64,000 nucleotides of DNA from Sepioteuthis lessoniana. Taxonomy: Eukaryota > Mollusca > Cephalopoda > Myopsida > Loliginidae. The stretch is from positions 26,540,367 to 26,604,366 of the forward strand of contig OY757939.1 of the NCBI GenBank assembly GCA_963585895.1, given 5' to 3'. Shown here one piece after another: positions 54,251-63,895 of this stretch. A model generated the notes under the pieces. The model made no database searches and was not told the origin of the DNA. It saw only the letters and a list, made by a program, of their open reading frames with translations. Position 1 is the first letter of the stretch; every line of letters starts with the position of its first letter. A program made the translations under genes and the position numbers.

Positions 54251-55656
54251 TTATTCAGTGTCGACTATGGGCCGGAAATCCCCAGGGGTGAGGATGCCAA
54301 CGGCCTGTCTTAGAGAGCCGGTGCCGAGCTCAGTGTTCACTCGGCCATCCCTAGACACTCCGCCAACATCCAGCGGGAACCGTACTTTTAGGGCTCTATA
54401 AAAGGAGGGGTGAACTAAGATAGGGACCCTCCCTGAGCAAAACGGCAAGCATCTTTTCAAGGAAGAGTGCTCCAATTCCGCCAGCTTTACACCCGTGTCG
54501 GTCTGGCGGACCGTATCCAAGAACTTCCATACGCCCTTGGTACGGTCACCAGCCGAACGGATGAAAGTGGTCACCATGGCTGCACTCTTAAAATTAAAAG
54601 GGTTGTTAACTTTTTTCTTTTCCACTTTTTCCAGTTGCAGTAACGGCTTTAACATCTTTTTTAATAGATGGTCCGTTACTGCTTCTGCACCAACGGTGCA
54701 AAAATGTTTTGCTTTTTGTTGTTTGTCTTTCTCGGCATCGTTTGCCGCCTCTTTTGGATTTTGGGATGATGTAGTCTGGGGGTTTGTTTGGATGGGAGTC
54801 CATTTTGGGAAGAGTTCTGGAGAAGACATTGGACTCAGGGATGGTAACGATAGTGACCTGGGTAATTTTGGGGGGGACGGCCTTTCCAGGGATTGTGCTC
54901 GCCTTATATGCACAATTTGATGTCGGCGGGGATGAAGTGGGGGTGTTTCTGTTGGTAGAGGAGGTTGTGGTAGTTGTGGTGGTGGTAATGGGGGTTGTAA
55001 AAATTGTGGGGGTTGTAGCGACTCAGAGGGAGCATTCTGAGGAATGCAATATTGAGGAGGGAACATTGGCGGAAGTGGTAGGGGAGGTGGTGGTAAGGAG
55101 AGTGGCGGAAAAGGAGCCAGCAGTGGTATCTGCATTGGAACTTGTTGGGGGAGGGGCTGCTTTTGGTGATGTGCATTTGAAGGGCCTTCTAAAGGGTCTT
55201 CTGTGTCGGAAGGTCCTGCACGCACTTTTTTGGCAGCCCCCTCCCCGCTGTCTCTTCTTCTTTTCAAGTTTGTTGTTGTTTCCATGTTTTCATGGTCTTC
55301 CTTGGTTTTTTTTTTCTTTTTCTTTTTAGCCAATGTTGGTGATACTGGTGTTGTTGATGTTGCTGTTGTCTTTGTTGTTGTTGTTGTTGGGGTCTGTGGC
55401 CCTTTCTTAGTTGTTGGCGTTGTTGCTTGTTCCGCTGTTGCTGCTGCTGCTACTGGTTCCGGTGGCTTGGTCTGCTTTTGAGGTGAGGGTGAAATTAAGC
55501 CTTTTTCCCCTTGTTTGGGGGAACCCCTCCTCCTCTGGGTCACCTCGGACCAGCCCTCTTTGTCATTTGTTTTGGGCTGGTCCTGACTCGGATCCTGGGT
55601 CTCCGCTGTTTTGCTGATGGTGGCTGTTGAAGCTGTTGCTGCTGTTGTTGTTGCTG

Positions 55657-55687
<31 letters not shown>

Positions 55688-56539
55688 TGTTGCTGCTGTT
55701 GCTGCATTCTCTGGCTTCTCGGGGCAGAACTTCGAGATGTGGCCAATCTTTTTGCAGGACCAACACCTCGGTCTCCGCCCCTCCACCATCACGATCATCT
55801 CCCGGTCTCCGCTGATTAGAATCTCGGGGATGGCTTTGAAGCCATCCCTCGTCAGGCACAGCCGGAAGGCATAATCCCCGTAGGCTGTCCCGGCTGGGGA
55901 TCTGAGGAGGTTATACTCCTCCACTTGGCCGTACGAGCTTAAATAAGCGGCCAAAACCTCCCCAGAAATGAGGGGCGGGACGTTACAGATGGTTACTCGG
56001 AGCCTACGGGTGCCCCTATATTCCGGCTGTAACCTGAAATACTTCGTCGTTATATTATTAGCCGCCAACTTGGCGGCTTGTTCTTCCGTAGGAAGGAGGA
56101 CATCCCATGTCGCAAAACTCTTGCGACAGAAGTACTGGCATGGGATGCCCGCCTTCCTCAACAGCTCCTCAAACGTCTCTTTCTTGAGCCCCACTAGCCT
56201 TTTGGTTTTGAGATCCGAAACGACCAGCGAGAGGATCCTAGGTGTGAATTTTTCAACTAATTCAGGGATGGGCAGAATTTCATTGCCTTTGAAGTACTTT
56301 GCGTACTTCTCTACCCTATCCCTTTCATAGTCGGCAGGTCCCCTCTGCTGGCCCTTCCAAGGTGTGGGGCTCTTTTGGGCCGGCTGTATTGGACTGTCCT
56401 GTGATGTGTCCACTATTGTTCTTGGAGAATCAGCAGGGATCGGCAGTGATGGCCAATTCTCTCCAATTAAACTCTCTTGTGAGGGTTCCTTTGAGGGTTC
56501 AATTTTGTCTTCATTTTTTTTGGAAGTGGAACCCTCCAT
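54251..56539 (-). CDS. LINE ORF1, gag-like RNA-binding protein, unit 3 (type III)
   Basis: 762 residues, ATG 56539 to TAA 54251-54253. Knuckle C259-C262-H267-C272 (CWSC-KKIG-H-ISKF-C). After it lies an alanine/threonine run coded by GCA/ACA-type triplets (55625-55710), seven codons longer than in unit 4. Next come a T-rich segment, the basic KRRRDSGEGAAKK island, a proline-rich block and the conserved C-terminal domain. Apart from the triplet run it is almost identical to unit 4. Confidence 0.9.
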
Positions 56540-56984
56540 GACTGCAGTAGGGCTTGCAGCCAGGAGGGTAAAACTAAGGCCCCCACCTGTTGCAAGTGTG
56601 GCGGGGGGTTCTACTGTTCAAAAAAGTAAAAATTATAAAATTAGACGATAGTACAACACGCCTGAAAAAATACAAAAAGATTAGAACACGTAGATACCCC
56701 CTGAAAAATTAAAAAACACTCAAGACAAAACACTTAAGAAAGGAAAACAAGTCCGACCACAAGAGAAACAAACGTCGGATAACGAAAGCAAGTGACAAAT
56801 CCAAATTAAACCAAAATTGTCACAAGTAACAACTTCTCAGGTAAGCTTGAAAAAAGAAAAGATAAAGTCCAACGGAAAAAAAACAAGTCTTACCGAGATA
56901 ATAACAATTTTTAACTTTTAGTAATCCAAATCGTAATAATCAAAGTAACGGCGTGAATAACGAAGAGTCAGTGCCACTTGGCTG
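56540..56984 (-). promoter_or_regulatory. Unit 3 LINE 5'UTR
   Basis: About 445 bp, nearly identical to unit 4 (63445-63887). On the minus strand it has tctcggtaagacttg, a tacctgag word and tttttcagggggtatc, in the positions of the matching words of units 1 and 2. Confidence 0.45.
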
Positions 56985-56992
56985 CTGAGTTC
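56974..56992. other. Array junction 4 (unit 3 / unit 4)
   Basis: ccacttggctgctgagttc. One G/C difference from junctions 1 and 2. Confidence 0.85.
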
Positions 56993-57694
56993 TTTATTCC
57001 TTGTAAAAGAATACAAGAAGGCACGAGGCCTTTTGGTTTTGGGGGAGGGGAAGGGAGCGGTCATGCTTTAACTATATTTTCTATGGGGAACCTAGCTAGC
57101 CACATTCGCCGACCCATTCAACAATACAATATATAATCACTCGTCCATCTCCTTGCACGCAGCGACCACCAAAATACCGCATTTGCTCTATGAAAAAGTC
57201 CTACTTAAAACCCGAAAGTGATGCATGATTTTTATTTACAATGTATGATTTTTTTACAATGGATATGATGGGAATGGGAGAAAAAAACCCGAAAAACATA
57301 TATACACGAAAACAAGGAAAAAATCCCCCGTTTGGTTTCCCTCCCATCCCCCCCGTCTAGAAAATTGGAGGCCGACTGTTTTCCGGGTCGAAAGAAACCG
57401 GAAACAAGCCGGACCTACCCTAGGTAGGGCGGGAATCCTAATCTACAGAGATAAAAGAAATAAAGGGTCGGGCGCGGTATGGGTCGATACAAGCAGATAA
57501 TATGATTTTTTACATATGAATTTTCAAGATCTTCAATAAAAGCGGGCTGGGATTCGGGTTGAGGTACAAAAATAATTGGGAGGGGGAAGATCTTGAGAAA
57601 CTACCGACTAGATGACGGGGACAATGACACACAACATACTGCTAACTAGGTTACAAGGGGAAAAAAACAATTCTACTTACCAGGGATGGGGTCC

Positions 57695-60600
57695 CTAAGG
57701 ACCCGTACCATAGACGCCATGGGCCGGCAGAGGAGGGAAGGATGACTCCAACGTTGCCCCCTTTCGTACGACCAGGCTCGCTGCAGTCACCCACCTTTTG
57801 CTGAATGTTATGCGATCCAAGCGTTTTCTATCGCATCTGATTTTGACCCTCAGCTGATGCCGAAAATACAAAACCAGATCACGATGAGAAAAGTTTGCAT
57901 CGTCATACAATCCCTTGTTTCGCGTCGTCCAAATCACCATTCTAGCTACAGCTAGGATCGCGAGAAACACCACACGCTTCTCACCGTGAAACGGAGGAAG
58001 AACGTTGTCTACGACGTAACCAACGTCGAGCAGCACGAGCTGTTTGGGTTCGATGCGAGCCGTCCACTCCCCGACGTGATCCCAAAACGGACGGACTCGC
58101 TCGCAGTAGTAGAAGGCGTGCTCAGCCGTTTCTTCCAAGCCACTGCCGCAGCGAGTGCAATCAGGCATGTCTGCCAGGCCCGCCTTGAAGTTCAAGCCGC
58201 GAAGGGATAACGCATTCCGAACAAGTCGCCAGGTGAGCGAGAACTCGGAGTTGTTCAAGAAGCTCGATCCTGGCGCCCAATTCCAGTGAGAGCGGATCTC
58301 CTCCGCCGTCCAGCCGTGCCGCTCGCTGAGAGGATCAGAAGCGGAACCCACCACTAATTCCCGATACAGCTCCTTCCGAGGCCATGAAAGGTCACTGGAC
58401 CCAAGAAGGTTACGAAGGGCCTTTCGGCACTCGCGGACAAACAGTGCTTCGCCCAAAGGCTTACGTCGACCTTCAGCCTTTGGGTCTGACTTGAGGCGAG
58501 GAAAAGTCCGACTCGCCTTTCGTCTCCACACTGAGTCCCCCGTCAAGACACGGCCCAGATATGCAAGTCTTTCAGCAAGCCAGTGGCTCTCCAGATCAGG
58601 CATACCCAGACCCCCGTTGCGAGTACGTTGGATACAGACCTGCCTACGGACCATCGGCCTTGCACCTCCCCAGAGCAATCTGGAGAGGGATTGTTGCAGT
58701 GCCAACCGACGTGCCTTAGGCAGAGGAAGTACAGCCAATCGGTAAAGGATCAGGGGAAAGACGTACGTGGCGCACGCCTCAGCCCTGCCCTTTAAGGACA
58801 ACCTCCTTGAAAGCCAGATTCCCACCTGAGCATTCACCTTAGCTTGTACTTCCGACCAATTTCGCTCCAGTTGGAGGTCGGGCCCAAACCACACCCCAAG
58901 GATGCGGATGGGTCCGTCACTCCAGCGGAAGGGCCCTGGAAGAGTATTGCTACCCCTCCAAGCACCAAGCCGCAAACCTTCGCTTTTGTCAAAATTGACC
59001 TTGGCCCCTGCAATCCGCTCATACTCGACAACCGCCTCTTTCACAGCCTCTATATCCTTGCGGCGGGATACAAACACTGTGACGTCATCAGCGAACGCGG
59101 AAACCCTAGCCGCAATGCGGCCAACGAATGGGATACCGCGCAGTGCCGGACTTGTCCCCTCATCCCTAAGCCTGCGCAGGAGGGGCTCCAACGCGAGGAC
59201 ATAGAGAAGAGGAGACAGAGGGCAGCCTTGCCGGACCGAACGCTCGATCGCGATCACCCCCGAACGCCTTCCGTTCACCTGCACCACTGCCTGAGGGTTG
59301 TGGTACATCATGCTAATCCATCTGCGGAACTCCGGTTCGAATCCGGCAGTCTCCAAAACAGACGCCAAGAACCGATGGTCAACCCTGTCGAAGGCCTTGG
59401 ACTGATCTAAACTGATCAGCGCGGATTCGGTGTCGTCTTTTATCCCCTCTAGGACCTCGCGAATCAAGTGCAGGTTGTCCTGGATCGATCTTCCCTTCAC
59501 AGCAAAGGTCTGCTCGGGGCCGATCAGATCGCTAATGACAAGCTGTAAACGATTCGCTAAGACCCGGGCCAAAATCTTTAACTCTGTGTTAAGCAGAGTT
59601 ATGGGCCTGTAATCGTCTAAACCCTCCCAAACATGCCTGCCACCTTTCTTCAGCAATGTGATCACGCCCTTGGTAACGCTACCAGGGATGGCTCCCTGGG
59701 CGAACCAATGGTTGAACATATCCGTCAGAATAGGCACAAACATGTGCGACATCCTCAAGTACACTTCGTAGGGCAAACCATCTAGTCCCGGCGACTTGTT
59801 CAGGCCGACCTGCTTCAACGCGTCACGGACTTCGCATTCAGTAACCACACCCTCGCAGCTAGCCGCTTCCGCCGCCCCAAGGCGGGGGAAGTCGGCCAGA
59901 TAGCTACGAAACTCCCGGAGCGGGAGATCAGTGCAGCGGGCAAAGCGATCCCGAAAGTGCGCCCGAAAGGCGTCACGTATCTCACGACCCGATCGCAGCA
60001 GACGCCCGTCCGGGGTCTTCACAGATGCGATGTACCGATCGGGGAACCTTCGCACTTCTTCTTCACGCGCAGTCGCGTTCGATTTCACAGCTTCGTTGAG
60101 AACTCTTTTTAGCCTAGATCTAACTACTGATCCCTTGTAGCGCTCGCTACTCTCACGCTCAAGGTCCCTCCTAGCTAGCTCTACACCTAGGGAGTCCCCC
60201 CCAGCCACCGCCCGGGAGAGTCTATCATCTATAGATTTCGCCTCCGCGGTCCTATCTAAGTTGAGCCGTCGACCGTATTTGGTGGCGAAATCTCTAATCC
60301 TGTGCTTAAGAGAAACCCACCACCTATTCCCGGTAACCGCCCCCACTAACGCCCGCTGAATTAGGGATTCCAGCCGATCCCGGAAGTCCCGTATCTCCAG
60401 TAAGGAGGTATTGAACTTCCAGTAGCCGGCTAGACTAGGCCTATTTGCTAACCGCAGACTGACTCTAATGAGTTTATGGTCAGTCCACGCTATCAAGTGG
60501 AACGTGGGACAACTAACAAAATCAATGTCAGCTCTTCTCACTAACACTCTGTCCAAGTAGGAGCCTACTTTGGCAGAGGGCGAGCTATCTAGCCACGTCC

Positions 60601-61162
60601 ACATCTCCCGCCCTGGGTGATCAAGACGAAACCTGTCGACGAGACCGTGACGAGTCACGAAGCCGACAAGGCTGCTATCACACCTTCCCGCACGCCTAGC
60701 TCCCCGCCCGACCTTATCTATCTTGGGATCAAGGATCGCATTCCAATCACCCATTAAGACTAGCCGCTTCGTATCGTCCAGGAACGGCGCCAACCGACGA
60801 AAAAAGGAAACCCTCTCCGCAACGATATTGGGCGCATAAACCGCAACCAGACGAAACTTGAAACTTTTCACGGCAACATCGGCCACAACCAACCGGCCCC
60901 CGTCACCTGCAAAAACAACGTCAACATCAGCATCAAGGCTGCGTCCAACTAGCAAGGAGACCCCAGCGCTGAAGTTGCTGCCGTATGCTGAGAAAACGTT
61001 AAAGTCGCTTTCCAGCACCCGACAGTCAGCCTCGCAAGTGAAGTGGGTCTCCTGCACTGCAGCAACATCTACGCAGAGGTTCTTGAGTTCACCAAGCAAG
61101 CGCGCACACTTGCTTGAATCCCTCAGTCCCCTCACATTCAAACTGGCAACGTTTAAAGTCAT
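57695..61162 (-). CDS. LINE ORF2: EEP endonuclease, reverse transcriptase, zinc knuckle (unit 4)
   Basis: 1,155 residues, ATG 61162 to TAG 57695. It has the same domains and catalytic residues as unit 2 (E38, GDWN 138-141, TDH 227-229, D586, RQGCPLSP, FADD 690-693, C1002-C1005-H1015-C1020), with all key residues present. It differs from unit 2 by T2, V5 and T252. An in-frame TTG three bases upstream is not considered the start because ATG is shared. With its ORF1 this is one of two complete coding sets in the array. Confidence 0.95.
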   Translation of the reverse strand: MTLNVASLNVRGLRDSSKCARLLGELKNLCVDVAAVQETHFTCEADCRVLESDFNVFSAYGSNFSAGVSLLVGRSLDADVDVVFAGDGGRLVVADVAVKSFKFRLVAVYAPNIVAERVSFFRRLAPFLDDTKRLVLMGDWNAILDPKIDKVGRGARRAGRCDSSLVGFVTRHGLVDRFRLDHPGREMWTWLDSSPSAKVGSYLDRVLVRRADIDFVSCPTFHLIAWTDHKLIRVSLRLANRPSLAGYWKFNTSLLEIRDFRDRLESLIQRALVGAVTGNRWWVSLKHRIRDFATKYGRRLNLDRTAEAKSIDDRLSRAVAGGDSLGVELARRDLERESSERYKGSVVRSRLKRVLNEAVKSNATAREEEVRRFPDRYIASVKTPDGRLLRSGREIRDAFRAHFRDRFARCTDLPLREFRSYLADFPRLGAAEAASCEGVVTECEVRDALKQVGLNKSPGLDGLPYEVYLRMSHMFVPILTDMFNHWFAQGAIPGSVTKGVITLLKKGGRHVWEGLDDYRPITLLNTELKILARVLANRLQLVISDLIGPEQTFAVKGRSIQDNLHLIREVLEGIKDDTESALISLDQSKAFDRVDHRFLASVLETAGFEPEFRRWISMMYHNPQAVVQVNGRRSGVIAIERSVRQGCPLSPLLYVLALEPLLRRLRDEGTSPALRGIPFVGRIAARVSAFADDVTVFVSRRKDIEAVKEAVVEYERIAGAKVNFDKSEGLRLGAWRGSNTLPGPFRWSDGPIRILGVWFGPDLQLERNWSEVQAKVNAQVGIWLSRRLSLKGRAEACATYVFPLILYRLAVLPLPKARRLALQQSLSRLLWGGARPMVRRQVCIQRTRNGGLGMPDLESHWLAERLAYLGRVLTGDSVWRRKASRTFPRLKSDPKAEGRRKPLGEALFVRECRKALRNLLGSSDLSWPRKELYRELVVGSASDPLSERHGWTAEEIRSHWNWAPGSSFLNNSEFSLTWRLVRNALSLRGLNFKAGLADMPDCTRCGSGLEETAEHAFYYCERVRPFWDHVGEWTARIEPKQLVLLDVGYVVDNVLPPFHGEKRVVFLAILAVARMVIWTTRNKGLYDDANFSHRDLVLYFRHQLRVKIRCDRKRLDRITFSKRWVTAASLVVRKGATLESSFPPLPAHGVYGTGP

Positions 61163-61176
61163 CAATCCGACTTACC

Positions 61177-63444
61177 TTATTCAGTGTCGACTATGGGCCG
61201 GAAATCCCCAGGGGTGAGGATGCCAACGGCCTGTCTTAGAGAGCCGGTGCCGAGCTCAGTGTTCACTCGGCCATCCCTAGACACTCCGCCAACATCCAGC
61301 GGGAACCGTACTTTTAGGGCTCTATAAAAGGAGGGGTGAACTAAGATAGGGACCCTCCCTGAGCAAAACGGCAAGCATCTTTTCAAGGAAGAGTGCTCCA
61401 ATTCCGCCAGCTTTACACCCGTGTCGGTCTGGCGGACCGTATCCAAGAACTTCCATACGCCCTTGGTACGGTCACCAGCCGAACGGATGAAAGTGGTCAC
61501 CATGGCTGCACTCTTAAAATTAAAAGGGTTGTTAACTTTTTTCTTTTCCACTTTTTCCAGTTGCAGTAACGGCTTTAACATCTTTTTTAATAGATGGTCC
61601 GTTACTGCTTCTGCACCAACGGTGCAAAAATGTTTTGCTTTTTGTTGTTTGTCTTTCTCGGCATCGTTTGCCGCCTCTTTTGGATTTTGGGATGATGTAG
61701 TCTGGGGGTTTGTTTGGATGGGAGTCCATTTTGGGAAGAGTTCTGGAGAAGACATTGGACTCAGGGATGGTAACGATAGTGACCTGGGTAATTTTGGGGG
61801 GGACGGCCTTTCCAGGGATTGTGCTCGCCTTATATGCACAATTTGATGTCGGCGGGGATGAAGTGGGGGTGTTTCTGTTGGTAGAGGAGGTTGTGGTAGT
61901 TGTGGTGGTGGTAATGGGGGTTGTAAAAATTGTGGGGGTTGTAGCGACTCAGAGGGAGCATTCTGAGGAATGCAATATTGAGGAGGGAACATTGGCGGAA
62001 GTGGTAGGGGAGGTGGTGGTAAGGAGAGTGGCGGAAAAGGAGCCAGCAGTGGTATCTGCATTGGAACTTGTTGGGGGAGGGGCTGCTTTTGGTGATGTGC
62101 ATTTGAAGGGCCTTCTAAAGGGTCTTCTGTGTCGGAAGGTCCTGCACGCACTTTTTTGGCAGCCCCCTCCCCGCTGTCTCTTCTTCTTTTCAAGTTTGTT
62201 GTTGTTTCCATGTTTTCATGGTCTTCCTTGGTTTTTTTTTTCTTTTTCTTTTTAGCCAATGTTGGTGATACTGGTGTTGTTGATGTTGCTGTTGTCTTTG
62301 TTGTTGTTGTTGTTGGGGTCTGTGGCCCTTTCTTAGTTGTTGGCGTTGTTGCTTGTTCCGCTGTTGCTGCTGCTGCTACTGGTTCCGGTGGCTTGGTCTG
62401 CTTTTGAGGTGAGGGTGAAATTAAGCCTTTTTCCCCTTGTTTGGGGGAACCCCTCCTCCTCTGGGTCACCTCGGACCAGCCCTCTTTGTCATTTGTTTTG
62501 GGCTGGTCCTGACTCGGATCCTGGGTCTCCGCTGTTTTGCTGATGGTGGCTGTTGAAGCTGTTGCTGCTGTTGTTGTTGCTGTTGTTGTTGTTGCTGCTG
62601 CTGCTGCTGCATTCTCTGGCTTCTCGGGGCAGAACTTCGAGATGTGGCCAATCTTTTTGCAGGACCAACACCTCGGTCTCCGCCCCTCCACCATCACGAT
62701 CATCTCCCGGTCCCCGCTGATTAGAATCTCGGGGATGGCTTTGAAGCCATCCCTCGTCAGGCACAGCCGGAAGGCATAATCCCCGTAGGCTGTCCCGGCT
62801 GGGGATCTGAGGAGGTTATACTCCTCCACTTGGCCGTACGAGCTTAAATAAGCGGCCAAAACCTCCCCAGAAATGAGGGGCGGGACGTTACAGATGGTTA
62901 CTCGGAGCCTACGGGTGCCCCTATATTCCGGCTGTAACCTGAAATACTTCGTCGTTATATTATTAGCCGCCAACTTGGCGGCTTGTTCTTCCGTAGGAAG
63001 GAGGACATCCCATGTCGCAAAACTCTTGCGACAGAAGTACTGGCATGGGATGCCCGCCTTCCTCAACAGCTCCTCAAACGTCTCTTTCTTGAGCCCCACT
63101 AGCCTTTTGGTTTTGAGATCCGAAACGACCAGCGAGAGGATCCTAGGTGTGAATTTTTCAACTAATTCAGGGATGGGCAGAATTTCATTGCCTTTGAAGT
63201 ACTTTGCGTACTTCTCTACCCTATCCCTTTCATAGTCGGCAGGTCCCCTCTGCTGGCCCTTCCAAGGTGTGGGGCTCTTTTGGGCCGGCTGTATTGGACT
63301 GTCCTGTGATGTGTCCACTATTGTTCTTGGAGAATCAGCGGGGATCGGCAGTGATGGCCAATTCTCTCCAATTAAACTCTCTTGTGAGGGTTCCTTTGAG
63401 GGTTCAGTTTTGTCTTCATTTTTTTTGGAAGTGGAACCCTCCAT
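61177..63444 (-). CDS. LINE ORF1, gag-like RNA-binding protein, unit 4 (type III)
   Basis: 755 residues from the ATG at 63444. The frame is open 81 bases further up to a TTG, but unit 3 lacks this extension and MEGSTSKK is the shared start. Same layout as unit 3, with a shorter Ala/Thr triplet run (62555-62610). The stop TAA is at 61177-61179, with ORF2 14 nt beyond it. Confidence 0.9.
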   Translation of the reverse strand: MEGSTSKKNEDKTEPSKEPSQESLIGENWPSLPIPADSPRTIVDTSQDSPIQPAQKSPTPWKGQQRGPADYERDRVEKYAKYFKGNEILPIPELVEKFTPRILSLVVSDLKTKRLVGLKKETFEELLRKAGIPCQYFCRKSFATWDVLLPTEEQAAKLAANNITTKYFRLQPEYRGTRRLRVTICNVPPLISGEVLAAYLSSYGQVEEYNLLRSPAGTAYGDYAFRLCLTRDGFKAIPEILISGDREMIVMVEGRRPRCWSCKKIGHISKFCPEKPENAAAAAATTTTATTTAATASTATISKTAETQDPSQDQPKTNDKEGWSEVTQRRRGSPKQGEKGLISPSPQKQTKPPEPVAAAATAEQATTPTTKKGPQTPTTTTTKTTATSTTPVSPTLAKKKKKKKTKEDHENMETTTNLKRRRDSGEGAAKKVRAGPSDTEDPLEGPSNAHHQKQPLPQQVPMQIPLLAPFPPLSLPPPPLPLPPMFPPQYCIPQNAPSESLQPPQFLQPPLPPPQLPQPPLPTETPPLHPRRHQIVHIRRAQSLERPSPPKLPRSLSLPSLSPMSSPELFPKWTPIQTNPQTTSSQNPKEAANDAEKDKQQKAKHFCTVGAEAVTDHLLKKMLKPLLQLEKVEKKKVNNPFNFKSAAMVTTFIRSAGDRTKGVWKFLDTVRQTDTGVKLAELEHSSLKRCLPFCSGRVPILVHPSFYRALKVRFPLDVGGVSRDGRVNTELGTGSLRQAVGILTPGDFRPIVDTE

Positions 63445-63887
63445 GACTGCAGTAGGGCTCGCAGCCAGGAGGGTAAAACTAAGGCCCCCACCTGTTGCAA
63501 GTGTGGGGGGGGTTCTACTGTTCAAAAAGTAAAAACAAAATTAGACAATAGTACAACACGCCGGAATAAATACAAAAAGATTAGAACACGTAGATACCCC
63601 CTGAAAAATTAAAAAACACTCAAGACAAAACACTTAAGAAAGGAAAACAAGTCCGACCACAAGAGAAACAAACGTCGGATAACGAAAGCAAGTGACAAAT
63701 CCAAATTAAACCAAAATTGTCACAAGTAACAACTTCTCAGGTAAGCTTGAAAAAAGAAAAAATCAAGTCCAACGGAAAAAAAAAAACAAGTCTTACCGAG
63801 ATAATAACAATTTTTAACTTTTAGTAATCCAAATCGTAATAATCAAAGTAACGGCGTGAATAACGAAGAGTCAGTGCCACTTGGCTG
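63445..63887 (-). promoter_or_regulatory. Unit 4 LINE 5'UTR
   Basis: About 440 bp, differing from unit 3 by a few substitutions and homopolymer-length changes only (for example the A run near 63775). Confidence 0.45.
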
Positions 63888-63895
63888 CTGAGTTC
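63877..63895. other. Array junction 5 (unit 4 / element E)
   Basis: ccacttggctgctgagttc, the same as junction 4, but on its right is the E-type 3' end (aaatgcgtcttcttcg) instead of a LINE 3' end. Confidence 0.85.

Larger units (their letters stand above)
50059..56984 (-). mobile_element. Tx1-like LINE, unit 3
   Basis: 6,926 bp. ORF1 56539-54251 is intact; ORF2 54236-50769 has one nonsense codon. ORF1, 5'UTR and 3' end are almost identical to unit 4, so units 3 and 4 share a recent source or arose by duplication. Confidence 0.92.
56985..63887 (-). mobile_element. Tx1-like LINE, unit 4, both ORFs intact
   Basis: 6,903 bp; the upstream-most unit in the direction of transcription. ORF1 63444-61177 and ORF2 61162-57695 are open. 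Potentially active. Its 5' flank is the 3' end of another E element. Confidence 0.92.

Noticed and set aside
36402..63895. Target-site duplications around each LINE unit
   Set aside because: The repeated junction motif is identical around every unit and around E, so it cannot be distinguished from a fixed element end or target site. No unit-specific duplication is visible.
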